15,180 nt of DNA from a bacterium (Candidatus Gribaldobacteria) CG10_big_fil_rev_8_21_14_0_10_37_21 (GCA_002773495.1 PFAX01000027.1:1-15180); one strand, 5' to 3'. Positions 7,084 through 13,437 are shown, numbered from the stretch's first letter. Numbers and translations are program-made. Notes: a model not told the origin generated them from the letters alone.

Positions 7084-7604
7084 TAATGTCTAATTGGTGG
7101 GGGGTGAAGAATGGGAACAGGTGGAGCACCTTCGGTAAAATCGCCTTGTTAATAGGTAAATAGTTAAAGGTCAATAAGTACTGACTGCAAAAAAAGCACA
7201 AAAAGAGATTTCGATTTATTAGTACCCCTCAGCTGAGCTTGTTACCAAGCTTACACTTAGGGCCTATCAAGGTCATAGTCTTTGACCAATCTCAAATGAG
7301 TCCTAATCTTGGGATGGGCTTCGCGCTTATATGCTTTCAGCGCTTATCCTTAACCAACTTAGCTACCCAGCAATGCCACGGGCGTGACAACTGGTACACC
7401 AGAGGTTGACTCCGAAGGGTCCTCTCGTACTGCCTCGGAATTCCCTCAAGACTCGTCGCCTACGGTAGATAGGGTCCGTACTGTCTCGCGCATGTTATTC
7501 TTATCTTTAGATAAGCATGGACTATATCTTCACCCGCATAAGGCGGGGCTGACGTATTATAAACGTTTTCGTCCGTTTATCCTATATTTTTAAGTATAAA
7601 GTCT

Positions 7605-8084
7605 CTACGGGCTCAAGATTTTATGCAATTTTAGATACTCTTCTAACTTTTGAGAAGTATTAGTTCTTTTTTTTGAATAATTCAAAAAAAAGAATTTATC
7701 CACTTCTTTAGCTAATCGTAATAGTTTCTTTGCCTCCATTCCTCTACTCCCTTGAGGCATTTTTTTTAAAACCCTCAAAACTACTTTGCAATGCTCTTTT
7801 TTCAAAATTAAAAAAGGTGCGATTTTTTGCAAAATCTGTTGAACGGGTTTTACCCCCACTATCGTATATTCTGACATTCCGTCATTTCGATCTCTTAGGT
7901 ACCCTGTCTTAAGTTTGTTTTTTAACCAAGCTAAAAAATATTTATTTTTTTATTTTTGGTAAAAAACCACGCTTGCCCTAATTTCATATCCTAACTTGTA
8001 ATCTTTTCTACGAATTAGTTGGAGCATTATACAGCCATCTCCGTCTAGGAAGCCGGCGATATAACTTAACTTTGTATCTTGCAT
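7605..8084 (-). pseudogene. LAGLIDADG homing endonuclease with one in-frame stop (intron D)
   Basis: An ATG at 8084 opens MQDTKLSYIAGFLDGDGCIM, a single LAGLIDADG motif, continuing LQLIRRKDYKLGYEIRASVV and FYQK. Codon 45 is TAA (7952-7950). Beyond it the same frame continues without shift for 115 codons (KNKYFLAWLKNKLKTGYLRD, RNDGMSEYTIVGVKPVQQIL, ... KLEEYLKLHKILSP) to a TAG at 7607-7605 that lies inside the intron's R strand. The total of 159 sense-plus-nonsense codons matches the length of the intact single-motif enzyme in intron B. Intact, it would work as a homodimer and cut intronless 23S genes at this site. The stop sits in an A-rich tract (CAAAAATAAAAAAAT). Most likely a recently inactivated enzyme; reinitiation at the ATG at 7877 would give only a 90-residue fragment without the catalytic motif. 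Confidence 0.8.
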
Positions 8085-8166
8085 AATTGATCTTGAATTA
8101 CCCTCGGAATTGCCCTTGAGAATGTACGGGTTCTCTTTAAGGGTTTCTCCGATTTTAGTCAGTGCT

Positions 8167-8175
8167 ATTATACCA
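8167..8175 (-). promoter_or_regulatory. Extended -10 promoter inside intron D
   Basis: TGGTATAAT, an exact TGn-TATAAT extended -10 element, 83 nt upstream of the endonuclease ATG. A poor -35 match (TTGCGT, 18 nt upstream) overlaps the intron guide sequence. It could transcribe the endonuclease gene independently of the rRNA. Confidence 0.5.
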
Positions 8176-8348
8176 CATTACTGTAGTATTACGCAACGTA
8201 AATTACGTACTGAACCCAGCTCACGTACCACTTTAATTGGCGAACAGCCAAACCCTTGGAAGCTTCTCCACCTCCAGGATGTGGTGAGCCGACATCGAGG
8301 TGCCGAACAGAGCCGTCGCTATGGACGCTCGGGCTCTACTAGCCTGTT

Positions 8349-9239
8349 CATGTAATTTTTACATAGACTATATCTTCATCCGCCACAATGCTTTAGCTTT
8401 GGGCGGAGACGGCATTTGATAGCGGGTTATTTACCGCTATCTTGGCTTAAAAGCCTCAGTCGTTACGGGGTTAAGAAGGAAATTTATAATTAAATTGATC
8501 TAAGTAAGAACCTTTTAGCAATGCTTTTAATTTCCGCATTTCTGTCGGCGGAAAATAAATTGCATAGCCCTTTTTCTTTTTTAGCCAATGAACGCAAAGC
8601 TGAAATTTATTTTTCAATGCGTTTTGTAATGTTTCTGCCTCCTCTTGCGAAACATTGCCAAGATAAAGATAGCCACATTTATCTCTTCCATAATAATATC
8701 CATCGTCCATATACCAAACTGCCAATGAAGACGAGTTTAGATATTTTTCTATTGATTGTGGTATCATTTTCTTTCCTTGAGGATAAAAAACATTTCTCAA
8801 TTTCCCCAAATACGCATTTGTCTGGGACTGGTGGCACCAATAAAAATAAGTATTTTTGGTAATAGGATGAATTCTTTCCACTTTTTTAGGTTTACCCTGA
8901 AAAAACGGATGGAGCATTTCTATCTTCCAAAATAGATAATCTTTTTGTTTAGCACCATGCTCTAATCTTAATCGCGCGTTTTTGGAACCGGTTTTTTGTA
9001 AATAACCATCGCCCAAAATAGCGCCGTACAAAACAAATTTTTGTTTTGTGGTTAAGTTTGTCATTGTTTTTTATGCCTTCTTAACTTCCCACGGTGTTCC
9101 TAAAGGTCTAAAACCTCAAAGAGGAAGACCAACCTTTGGTTCACCGTTATAAGCCGTACCAACCAAAAGAAGTAGGTTTTTCTTTTGGTATTCTCCGCCT
9201 TACGACGGAGTTGGACAACAGACCCTTATTTCAGGGTCT
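8349..9239 (-). ncRNA. Group I intron C, after 23S position 2449, with LAGLIDADG gene
   Basis: An 891-nt intron in the peptidyl-transferase ring. The 5' exon ends CCCCGGGGAT and the guide GTCC pairs with GGAT, with U-G at the splice site. A 6-bp hairpin (AGACCC/GGGTCT) fills the space between exon and guide. It ends TTACATG before AACAGGCT, so the joined exon reads GGGGATAACAGGCT as in all bacteria. Core pieces: ACGGTG/CACCGT for P4, GACTG pairing with TAGTC for P7, S strand AAGATATAGTC, and P9 ATGTAA/TTACAT. The 41 nt at 8406-8366 (P8 and S) differ at only two positions from the equivalent part of intron A. The endonuclease gene occupies the P6 region. Confidence 0.9.
8471..9064 (-). CDS. 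LAGLIDADG homing endonuclease, two-motif type (intron C)
   Basis: A 197-residue protein with two LAGLIDADG-type helices: FVLYGAILGDGYLQKTG (about 11-27) and SLAVWYMDDGYYYGRDKCGY (about 112-131). The acidic residues ending each helix (Asp of GDG and of DDG) would bind the catalytic metals. The pattern matches the LAGLIDADG_2 family of monomeric intron enzymes, with Lys- and Arg-rich strands between (RLRLEHGAKQKDYLFWKIE). It should cleave intronless 23S genes near position 2449 and spread the intron. A possible ribosome binding site, AAGAAGG, lies 12 nt before the ATG; I see no -10 box like those of introns B and D. It is unrelated in architecture to the single-motif enzymes of introns B and D. 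Confidence 0.9.
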   Translation of the reverse strand: MTNLTTKQKFVLYGAILGDGYLQKTGSKNARLRLEHGAKQKDYLFWKIEMLHPFFQGKPKKVERIHPITKNTYFYWCHQSQTNAYLGKLRNVFYPQGKKMIPQSIEKYLNSSSLAVWYMDDGYYYGRDKCGYLYLGNVSQEEAETLQNALKNKFQLCVHWLKKKKGYAIYFPPTEMRKLKALLKGSYLDQFNYKFPS

Positions 9240-9466
9240 ATCCCCGGGGTAACTTTTAGCCGATTATCTTCCTCAATCCTATAGATTAAGGTCGGTTCAC
9301 TAAGTTCTGCTTTCGCAACTGCTCGAGATGTCCCTCTCGCAGTAAAGCCGGCTTTTGGCTTTGCCCTATCGGTGTGGTTTCCATTCACACTTAGCCGACC
9401 TTTAAACGCCTCCGTTACTTTTTTGGAGGCTAGCGCCCCACTAAAACTACCAAGCTCTCACGGTCT

Positions 9467-9574
9467 CCCCCACCACTTTTGTTGACATTCTCTGTAAGTT
9501 CTCTGTAAAATGGCAAATTCGTTTTTGGCTTTACAGCTTTAACTAACTTTGGACATCAAAAAAAGTGGTGGGGG
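9467..9574 (-). repeat. Expanded hairpin in 23S near helix 79
   Basis: Perfect 14-bp arms (CCCCCACCACTTTT at 9574-9561 in transcript sense, AAAAGTGGTGGGGG at 9480-9467) enclose an 80-nt loop. The position matches the short, variable helix just before TAGTTTTAGTGGGGC, the counterpart of E. coli TAGTTTGACTGGGGC. The loop has no ORF or recognisable intron core; it includes two ACAGAGAA-type repeats (TTACAGAGAA). Confidence 0.75.
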
Positions 9575-9979
9575 ATTAGATTTGACAATTTTTAAGACGG
9601 GTGTTTCATTGTTGGCTCCACCTCATCCGAGAATGGGGTTTCAAAGCCTACCCGCTACGCTACGCATAAAAACTGGCAAGCCAATAAGAGCTTATAGTAA
9701 AGCTCCCGGGGTCTTTCCGTCTAGCCGTAGGTGTCCCGTATCTTCACGGGCACTACATTTTCACCGAGCACTTCGTTGAGACAGTCCCCAGATCGTTGGA
9801 CCTTTCATGCGGGCCGCAACTTACGCGGCAAGGGATTACGCTCAATAATGTTATTCTTGCTTTATCATTAAAGCAAACTCTCTATGTCGCCACAGAGTTC
9901 GGACCATATCTTAACGTTTTGCTTAAAAAAACAAAATACGTTTTCGGCGTATGGCCTCTGAGGATTTTCAATTTATTAA

Positions 9980-10462
9980 TCATCTAAATTTTCTGTTATT
10001 CATTTTTTGGACCAATAAGCGAATCTTAGCTAATCCTTTTTCTTGGAGATGATTGCCTTTTTGCATCATTTTAATAATTTTTGCAAAAATAGCAAAGTCA
10101 TTTATTTTAGCTGTTCTTAATTGGTTTTCTTCAAAAAATGGTAAAATTTTTGTAAGTAAATCGTTACGATCTCTTACGACAAATTTTACTAGATGTTCGT
10201 GATGATTATCTCTTCTTTTGTTAAGATATATTTTTCCACAACCCAAAAAATCTTTTATTTTTTCTAAAGTAGCTTGACTTTTTATTCCTTGAGTAATTAC
10301 AAACTCAGGGAATACTTGCCATTTTAGTCTTAAGCGAGATTTTGGATGCGAGAAAAAGCTTACTGTAAAGCAGCCTTCTCCATCAACGAAGCCAACAATC
10401 CAGTTGGCAAAATTGAATCTTTCCTGCTGATTGTCTGCACTGGACAATTTTTTACTTGGCAT
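9980..10462 (-). CDS. LAGLIDADG homing endonuclease, single-motif type (intron B)
   Basis: A 160-residue protein with one LAGLIDADG motif (NWIVGFVDGEGCFTVSF, about 20-36; catalytic acid in DGEG), so it should act as a homodimer. Downstream are the usual features of the LAGLIDADG_1 fold: basic strands (KSRLRLKWQVFPEFVITQ) and a helix with LEKIKDFLGCGKIYLNKRRD. The C-terminus is KIRLLVQKMNNRKFR. The first codons (SADNQQERF) are encoded by the intron's own Q strand, so the reading frame overlaps the ribozyme core. The stop falls 27 nt before the R-strand block. An extended -10 box ends 25 nt before the ATG and suggests separate transcription. Expected target: intronless 23S at position 1931. Confidence 0.88.
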   Translation of the reverse strand: MPSKKLSSADNQQERFNFANWIVGFVDGEGCFTVSFFSHPKSRLRLKWQVFPEFVITQGIKSQATLEKIKDFLGCGKIYLNKRRDNHHEHLVKFVVRDRNDLLTKILPFFEENQLRTAKINDFAIFAKIIKMMQKGNHLQEKGLAKIRLLVQKMNNRKFR

Positions 10463-10487
10463 AATGATAAAGGAGTATTATTCCTTA

Positions 10488-10496
10488 ATTATACCA
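10488..10496 (-). promoter_or_regulatory. Extended -10 promoter inside intron B
   Basis: TGGTATAAT, identical to the element in intron D, ends 25 nt before the endonuclease ATG at 10462. Transcription would start near 10481, giving a leader of about 19 nt. No -35 box is evident. It lies in the P5 loop before the Q strand. Confidence 0.5.
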
Positions 10497-10561
10497 GAGT
10501 ATTGCCAGATGCACCAGATGTTCCAGCATATAGCCGAATTTTACTAAAGCAGTTGTTTCCT

Positions 10562-10581
10562 ACTTTAACACGGTCAGAGTT
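10562..10581 (-). other. 20-nt exon of 23S between introns A and B
   Basis: The sequence AACTCTGACCGTGTTAAAGT on the minus strand. It corresponds to the 3' half of helix 69 plus the start of the following segment (E. coli 1912-1931). Both introns must splice precisely to leave helix 69 as CGCGG-TAACTCTGA-CCGTG. Confidence 0.85.
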
Positions 10582-11050
10582 CATTTTGACCTTATTCTTC
10601 AATCGCTTGAAGTATGGACTATATCTTCACCCGCCACAATGCCTTAGCTTTGGGCGGGGCTTGACGTGTAGTCTCTGAGGATTTCGCGAATCGAACCTTG
10701 GAGCGATAACAAATTCATTATCGCTATTATGAGTGACTGTTAGAGCTTTCCACTATCCCACATTATCTATACTTTATGTGGGTACTACCCGCCCTCTTTT
10801 TTTGACAGCATTCCTCTTTCTCGGTATATCGAGTAGAAAGAATACTATCTAGAGTCGGGATTTCGTGGACACGAAGTTAACAGCCACTCAAGACGTTCCA
10901 AAATTCGATTCGCGACCTTTCCTGCTGATTGTCTGGCATCCGCCCTTACGGATACACTTGTCGGATTTCTCCTAAAGTACGCCAGAGTTTCCAGCATATA
11001 GTCAAGTTTTTTTGGCTAAATTGCTTTAGCCAAGCGGCAACTCTTTTATT
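10582..11050 (-). ncRNA. Group I intron A, after 23S position 1911, without ORF
   Basis: A 469-nt intron in the loop of helix 69. The 5' exon ends CCGCGGT; the guide GCCGC in GTTGCCGCTTGG pairs with it and leaves U-G at the splice site. It ends GTCAAAATG before AACTCTGACC. Core pieces: TATATGCTGGAAACTCTGGC (P), GCCAGACAATCAGCAGGAAA (Q), a long P6 made of GGTCGCGAATCG and CGATTCGCGA, CCTCAGAGACTACACG (R), a P8 hairpin CCGCC/GGCGG, AAGATATAGTCC (S) and P9 CTTCAA/TTGAAG. No open frame of useful length lies in it and no endonuclease remnant is visible. The two TAA/AA repeats at the junction allow shifted boundaries by 1-2 nt, but only this one obeys the U-G rule. Confidence 0.88.
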
Positions 11051-11089
11051 ACCGCGGACGTTCACCCGTGGCTTAGTCCAGTGAGCCAG

Positions 11090-11246
11090 CCGCACCTCGC
11101 TGCACTCGGGCGGAATTTTCAATTTACAAATTTTCAATTTTCAAACAAATCCCAATTTTAAAATTAAAAAATTAAATAATTGAAAATTGATTGAAAATTG
11201 ATCATTGAAAATTAGTAAATTCCGTGCCGAATGCAATGAGGCACGG
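11090..11246 (-). repeat. AT-rich insertion element, copy 1, in 23S near helix 68
   Basis: A 157-nt insertion. GC-rich end hairpins (CCGTGCC/GGCACGG on the transcript 5' side) flank about 105 nt of AT-rich sequence built from CAATTTTCAAT- and GAAAATTG-type words. The two ends pair with each other (GCCGCACCTC against GAGGCACGGC, two mismatches). The AT core contains the block also found at 12145-12227 and 12931-13013, with one base change visible (ACAAA versus ACGAA). The GC ends differ from the other two copies. No ORF. Confidence 0.85.
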
Positions 11247-11365
11247 CCTACCCCCAGTTTTGACACACGGGCACTGGTCAGGTTTCAGCCCCTATACATC
11301 CTCTTTAAGAGTTAGCAGGGACCTGTGTTTTTGGTAAACAGTCGCCTGGGGTCAGTCGCTGCGAC

Positions 11366-11615
11366 CTCGCGCTCCGCACGAGAAAATTCTAAATTCTAAT
11401 ATCTAAATCCTAAACAAACTCTAAATTCTAATATCTAAATCCTAAACAAACTCTAAATTCTAAATTACAAACTTCCCTTGCGGGGTTTTTGCGTTTTTAT
11501 TTAGAATTTGTAATTTAATATTTGTAATTTGTTTAGAATTTCGGATTTAGGATTTAGAATTTTTTTTCTTTGTTTAGAATTTCGGATTTAGGATTTCCTT
11601 GTGCGAAGCGCAAGG
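11366..11615 (-). repeat. AT-rich hairpin insertion in 23S near helix 63
   Basis: A 250-nt insertion with GC caps at both ends (CCTTGTGCG/CGCAAGG and CTCGCGC/GCACGAG types). On the plus strand the left arm is two tandem 32-nt units containing TCTAATATCTAAATCCTAAA. The right arm carries the reverse complement words (GGATTTAGGATTTAGAATTT and TTTGTTTAGAATTTCGGATT), so the whole can fold as a long imperfect rod. Similar 'AAATCCTAAA' repeats are, as I recall, common in Patescibacteria intergenic DNA. It replaces the variable tip of helix 63. Confidence 0.8.
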
Positions 11616-12110
11616 CAAGGCATATCGAAAACTTACGCCTGCTTTTTTGCCTAGTTCCTTAACGAAGTTTCACTCGTTCACCTTAGCATACTTGCGCTTG
11701 CCCACCTGTGTCGGTTTGCGGTACGGGCTCAATATTCTTAGCTCTTTGAAGCTTTTCTGGGAAGCGTGCTCGACAAAGTTCCTAGGTATTACCCTAGTTC
11801 CTCACAGCTCTTGTCTCCTAAAGCTGCAAACGAGAATCCAATAACTCGCCTTGTTTACTACACTTCGCACTTCATTGAAAAAATATCGAGGGGGTGGAAT
11901 ATTAACCACCTGTCCATCGCTAAATACCCTTCGGCAGTTAGCTTAGGGCCGCCTAACCCTTGGCTGATTACCATTGCCAAGGAAACCTCGGGCTTTCGGT
12001 GTCGCGGAATTTCATCGCGATTGCGGTTACTCATGCCAACATTCTCACTTCTTTGTTCTCCACAAATTCTCGCGAATTAGCTTCAGTGAACAAAGAACGC
12101 TCCCCTACCA

Positions 12111-12282
12111 CTACCACCACAGCTCGCTGGGCTCGCTTTGGCGAAATTTTCAATTTACGAATTTTCAATTTTCAAACAAATCCCAATTTTAAAATTAAAA
12201 AATTAAATAATTGAAAATTGATTGAAAATTGATCATTGAAAATTGATCATTCCGCAGCAAACACAGTGAGCTGCGGTGGTAG
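12111..12282 (-). repeat. AT-rich insertion element, copy 2, in 23S near helix 45
   Basis: A 172-nt insertion closed by a 15-bp terminal stem (plus strand CTACCACCACAGCTC with GAGCTGCGGTGGTAG, one G-U). Inside one end is a small hairpin CCGCAGC/GCTGCGG; inside the other are two GCTCGCT words. The AT core shares more than 80 identical nt with copy 3 and about the same with copy 1. It carries an extra GATCATTGAAAATT segment found in copy 1 but not copy 3. It sits just before GTAGGGGAGCGTTC, at the tip of helix 45. No ORF. Confidence 0.85.
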
Positions 12283-12900
12283 TCCGTGTCTTCGGCATTA
12301 AACTTGAGCCCCCTGCATACTTTGGCGCGGGTCTTCTCAGATAGTAAGCTATTACGCACTTTTTAAAAGATAGCTGCCTCTGAGCGAACTTTCTAACTAT
12401 TATAGAAAACCCACTTCCTTATAACACTTAGTTTAAATTTAGGGGCCTTAGACGACGGTCTGGGCTGTTTCCCTTTTGAGCACGGAACTTAGCTCCCGCG
12501 TTCTGACTCCAAGGAACATTTTACGGTATTCGGAGTTTGATTGGCTTATCTGGGAAAACCCAATGACAAACCATTCAGTGCTCTACCCCCATAAAATTAT
12601 TTACTTGGGCTAGCCCTAAAGCTATTTCGGGGAGAACCAGCTATTCCCAGGCTCGATTAGCTTTTCACTCCTTACCACAACTCATCCAAAAGCATTGCAC
12701 AGCTTATTGGTTCGGACCTCCTGTCGCCTTTCGGAGACATTCATCCTGGTCATGGCAAGCTCGCCTGGCTTCGGGTCCCGCCCACTTTCTTTTAAGGTCG
12801 CGCTATTAACGCTTGCTTTCACTATGCCTTAGCGGCAGAACCGCTTAGACGAAGAAAGTAGGAAGACTCGTTGGCTCGTTCTACAAAAAGCACGCGGTCA

Positions 12901-13040
12901 CCGCCACAGCTCGCTATGCTCGCTTTGGCGAAATTTTCAATTTACGAATTTTCAATTTTCAAACAAATCCCAATTTTAAAATTAAAAAATTAAATAATTG
13001 AAAATTGATTGAACCGCAGCAAACACAGTGAGCTGCGGCA
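12901..13040 (-). repeat. AT-rich insertion element, copy 3, in 23S near helix 25
   Basis: A 140-nt insertion, the shortest copy. Its ends pair as in copy 2 (plus strand CCGCCACAGCTC with GAGCTGCGGC and following bases). The CAGCAAACACAGTGAGCTGC hairpin arm is identical to copy 2. The AT core ends at ATTGATTGAA, lacking the GATCATT extension. It occupies the variable tip of helix 25, between GAGTGGGAGCTG and GGTGACCGCG. Confidence 0.85.
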
Positions 13041-13098
13041 GCTCCCACTCTTTGAAGGCAAAATGGTTTCAGGTACTATTTCAACGCCCTCACCGGGC

Positions 13099-13139
<41 letters not shown>

Positions 13140-13351
13140 GAGCAGGTAGTATTTAGCCTTAGCTGACAGTCCAGCTAGATTCCCTCAGGGCTTTCTTTCC
13201 CTAAGGTACTCAGGAATAATAATCAGGAAGTTTTGCTGGTTTTCGCTTACAGGGGTATCACCTTCTCTGCCCGCCCTTTCCAGGGGCATTCAGCTAACCA
13301 AAGCAATTTTTTTGACTTCCCGGGATAAATCCCTATTATCATCCTACAACC

Positions 13352-13437
13352 CCAATGAATAGTAACTTAGGTCAGACCTCCCCCAAACTGGGCTCCTAAG
13401 TTTTTTAGGAGGTCTGACCTAAGTTACTATTCATTGG
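13352..13437 (-). repeat. 30-bp perfect hairpin in 23S helix 18
   Basis: Arms 13352-13381 and 13408-13437 are exact inverted complements of 30 nt (starting CCAATGAATAGTAACTTAGG), with a 26-nt loop. The loop can pair part of an arm in an alternative CTCCTAA/TTAGGAG hairpin. Flanks GGCCTAAA and GGGGTTGTAGGA match the helix-18 region, where other bacteria have a hairpin of about 8-10 bp. Confidence 0.85.

Larger units (their letters stand above)
6778..7162 (-). rRNA. Outer, split 5S rRNA-like sequence containing a complete 5S
   Basis: A second 5S-like sequence in two halves. The 5' half (7162-7109) has the closing helix, loop A, a helix II strand (ACCGAAGG) and the conserved CCACCTGTTCCCATTC. 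The 3' half (6942-6778) resumes with CACAGAAGTGAAATCCTTC and ends GGGGCGAAAGTAGGTCGTCG followed by the closing strand. The two ends pair over 22 positions with one mismatch and one G-U (7162-7141 with 6799-6778). The split falls in loop C, where a 166-nt insert (7108-6943) carries the intact 5S. A further 84 nt (6919-6836), made of two hairpins, is inserted between helix II and helices IV/V. Without both inserts about 135 nt remain including flanks, close to 5S length. It could be an expanded functional 5S, a processing scaffold or a disrupted duplicate; the conserved pairing argues against simple decay. Confidence 0.7.
7491..8204 (-). ncRNA. Group I intron D, after 23S position 2593, with a broken homing endonuclease gene
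   Basis: A 714-nt intron. Its 5' exon ends TACGT and the intron guide GCGTA (in TTGCGTAATAC) pairs with it, leaving the required U-G at the splice site. It ends ...AACATG before CGCGAGACAG, so the joined exon reads GTACGTCGCGAGACAG, matching the conserved A-loop-side sequence. Core pieces: TCGGAGAAACCC and TTCCGAGGG (P4/P5), GTAGAGACTTTATAC (R) and AAGATATAGTCC (S), with a CCCGC/GCGGG P8 hairpin and a CTTATCT/AGATAAG P9. Position 2593 is the site of the Chlamydomonas I-CreI intron, a well-known insertion point. The endonuclease gene lies between the Q and R strands, the P6 region. Confidence 0.9.
9843..10561 (-). ncRNA. Group I intron B, after 23S position 1931, with LAGLIDADG gene
   Basis: A 719-nt intron beginning 20 nt after intron A ends. 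The 5' exon GTTAAAGT pairs with the guide GCTTTAG, with U-G at the splice site. The intron ends ...AACATTATTG before AGCGTAATCC, so the spliced exon reads TTAAAGTAGCGTAATCC (E. coli CTAAGGTAGCGAAATTCC). Core pieces: TATATGCTGGAA (P), CAGACAATCAGCAGGAAAG (Q), CCTCAGAGGCCATACG (R) and AAGATATGGTCC (S), where R and S covary with the GACTA/TAGTC pair of the other introns. P and Q are nearly identical to intron A. Position 1931 is a known site in other bacteria, Thermotoga among them, as I recall. Confidence 0.9.

Noticed and set aside
6775..7163. Plus-strand ORFs of 60-62 residues over the 5S locus
   Set aside because: They are complements of the two 5S sequences.
10946..11137. 63-residue minus-strand ORF across the intron A start and helix 68 element
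   Set aside because: It reads through rRNA exon, the repeat and the intron core; no endonuclease motif.
11383..11460. Tandem AT-rich repeats resembling a CRISPR array
   Set aside because: Only two units with no spacers between them, facing reverse-complement words in the same rRNA insertion; no cas genes.
7384..12214. Plus-strand ORFs across the 23S region (for example 7384-7593, 8110-8355, 8521-8862, 9549-9779, 11599-11844, 11766-12080)
   Set aside because: They overlap conserved 23S exons or intron genes on the opposite strand and have no protein-like features.
13352..13437. Terminal inverted repeats of an insertion sequence
   Set aside because: Arms are only 26 nt apart with no transposase; the position is the normal helix 18 tip, so it is a hairpin expansion.
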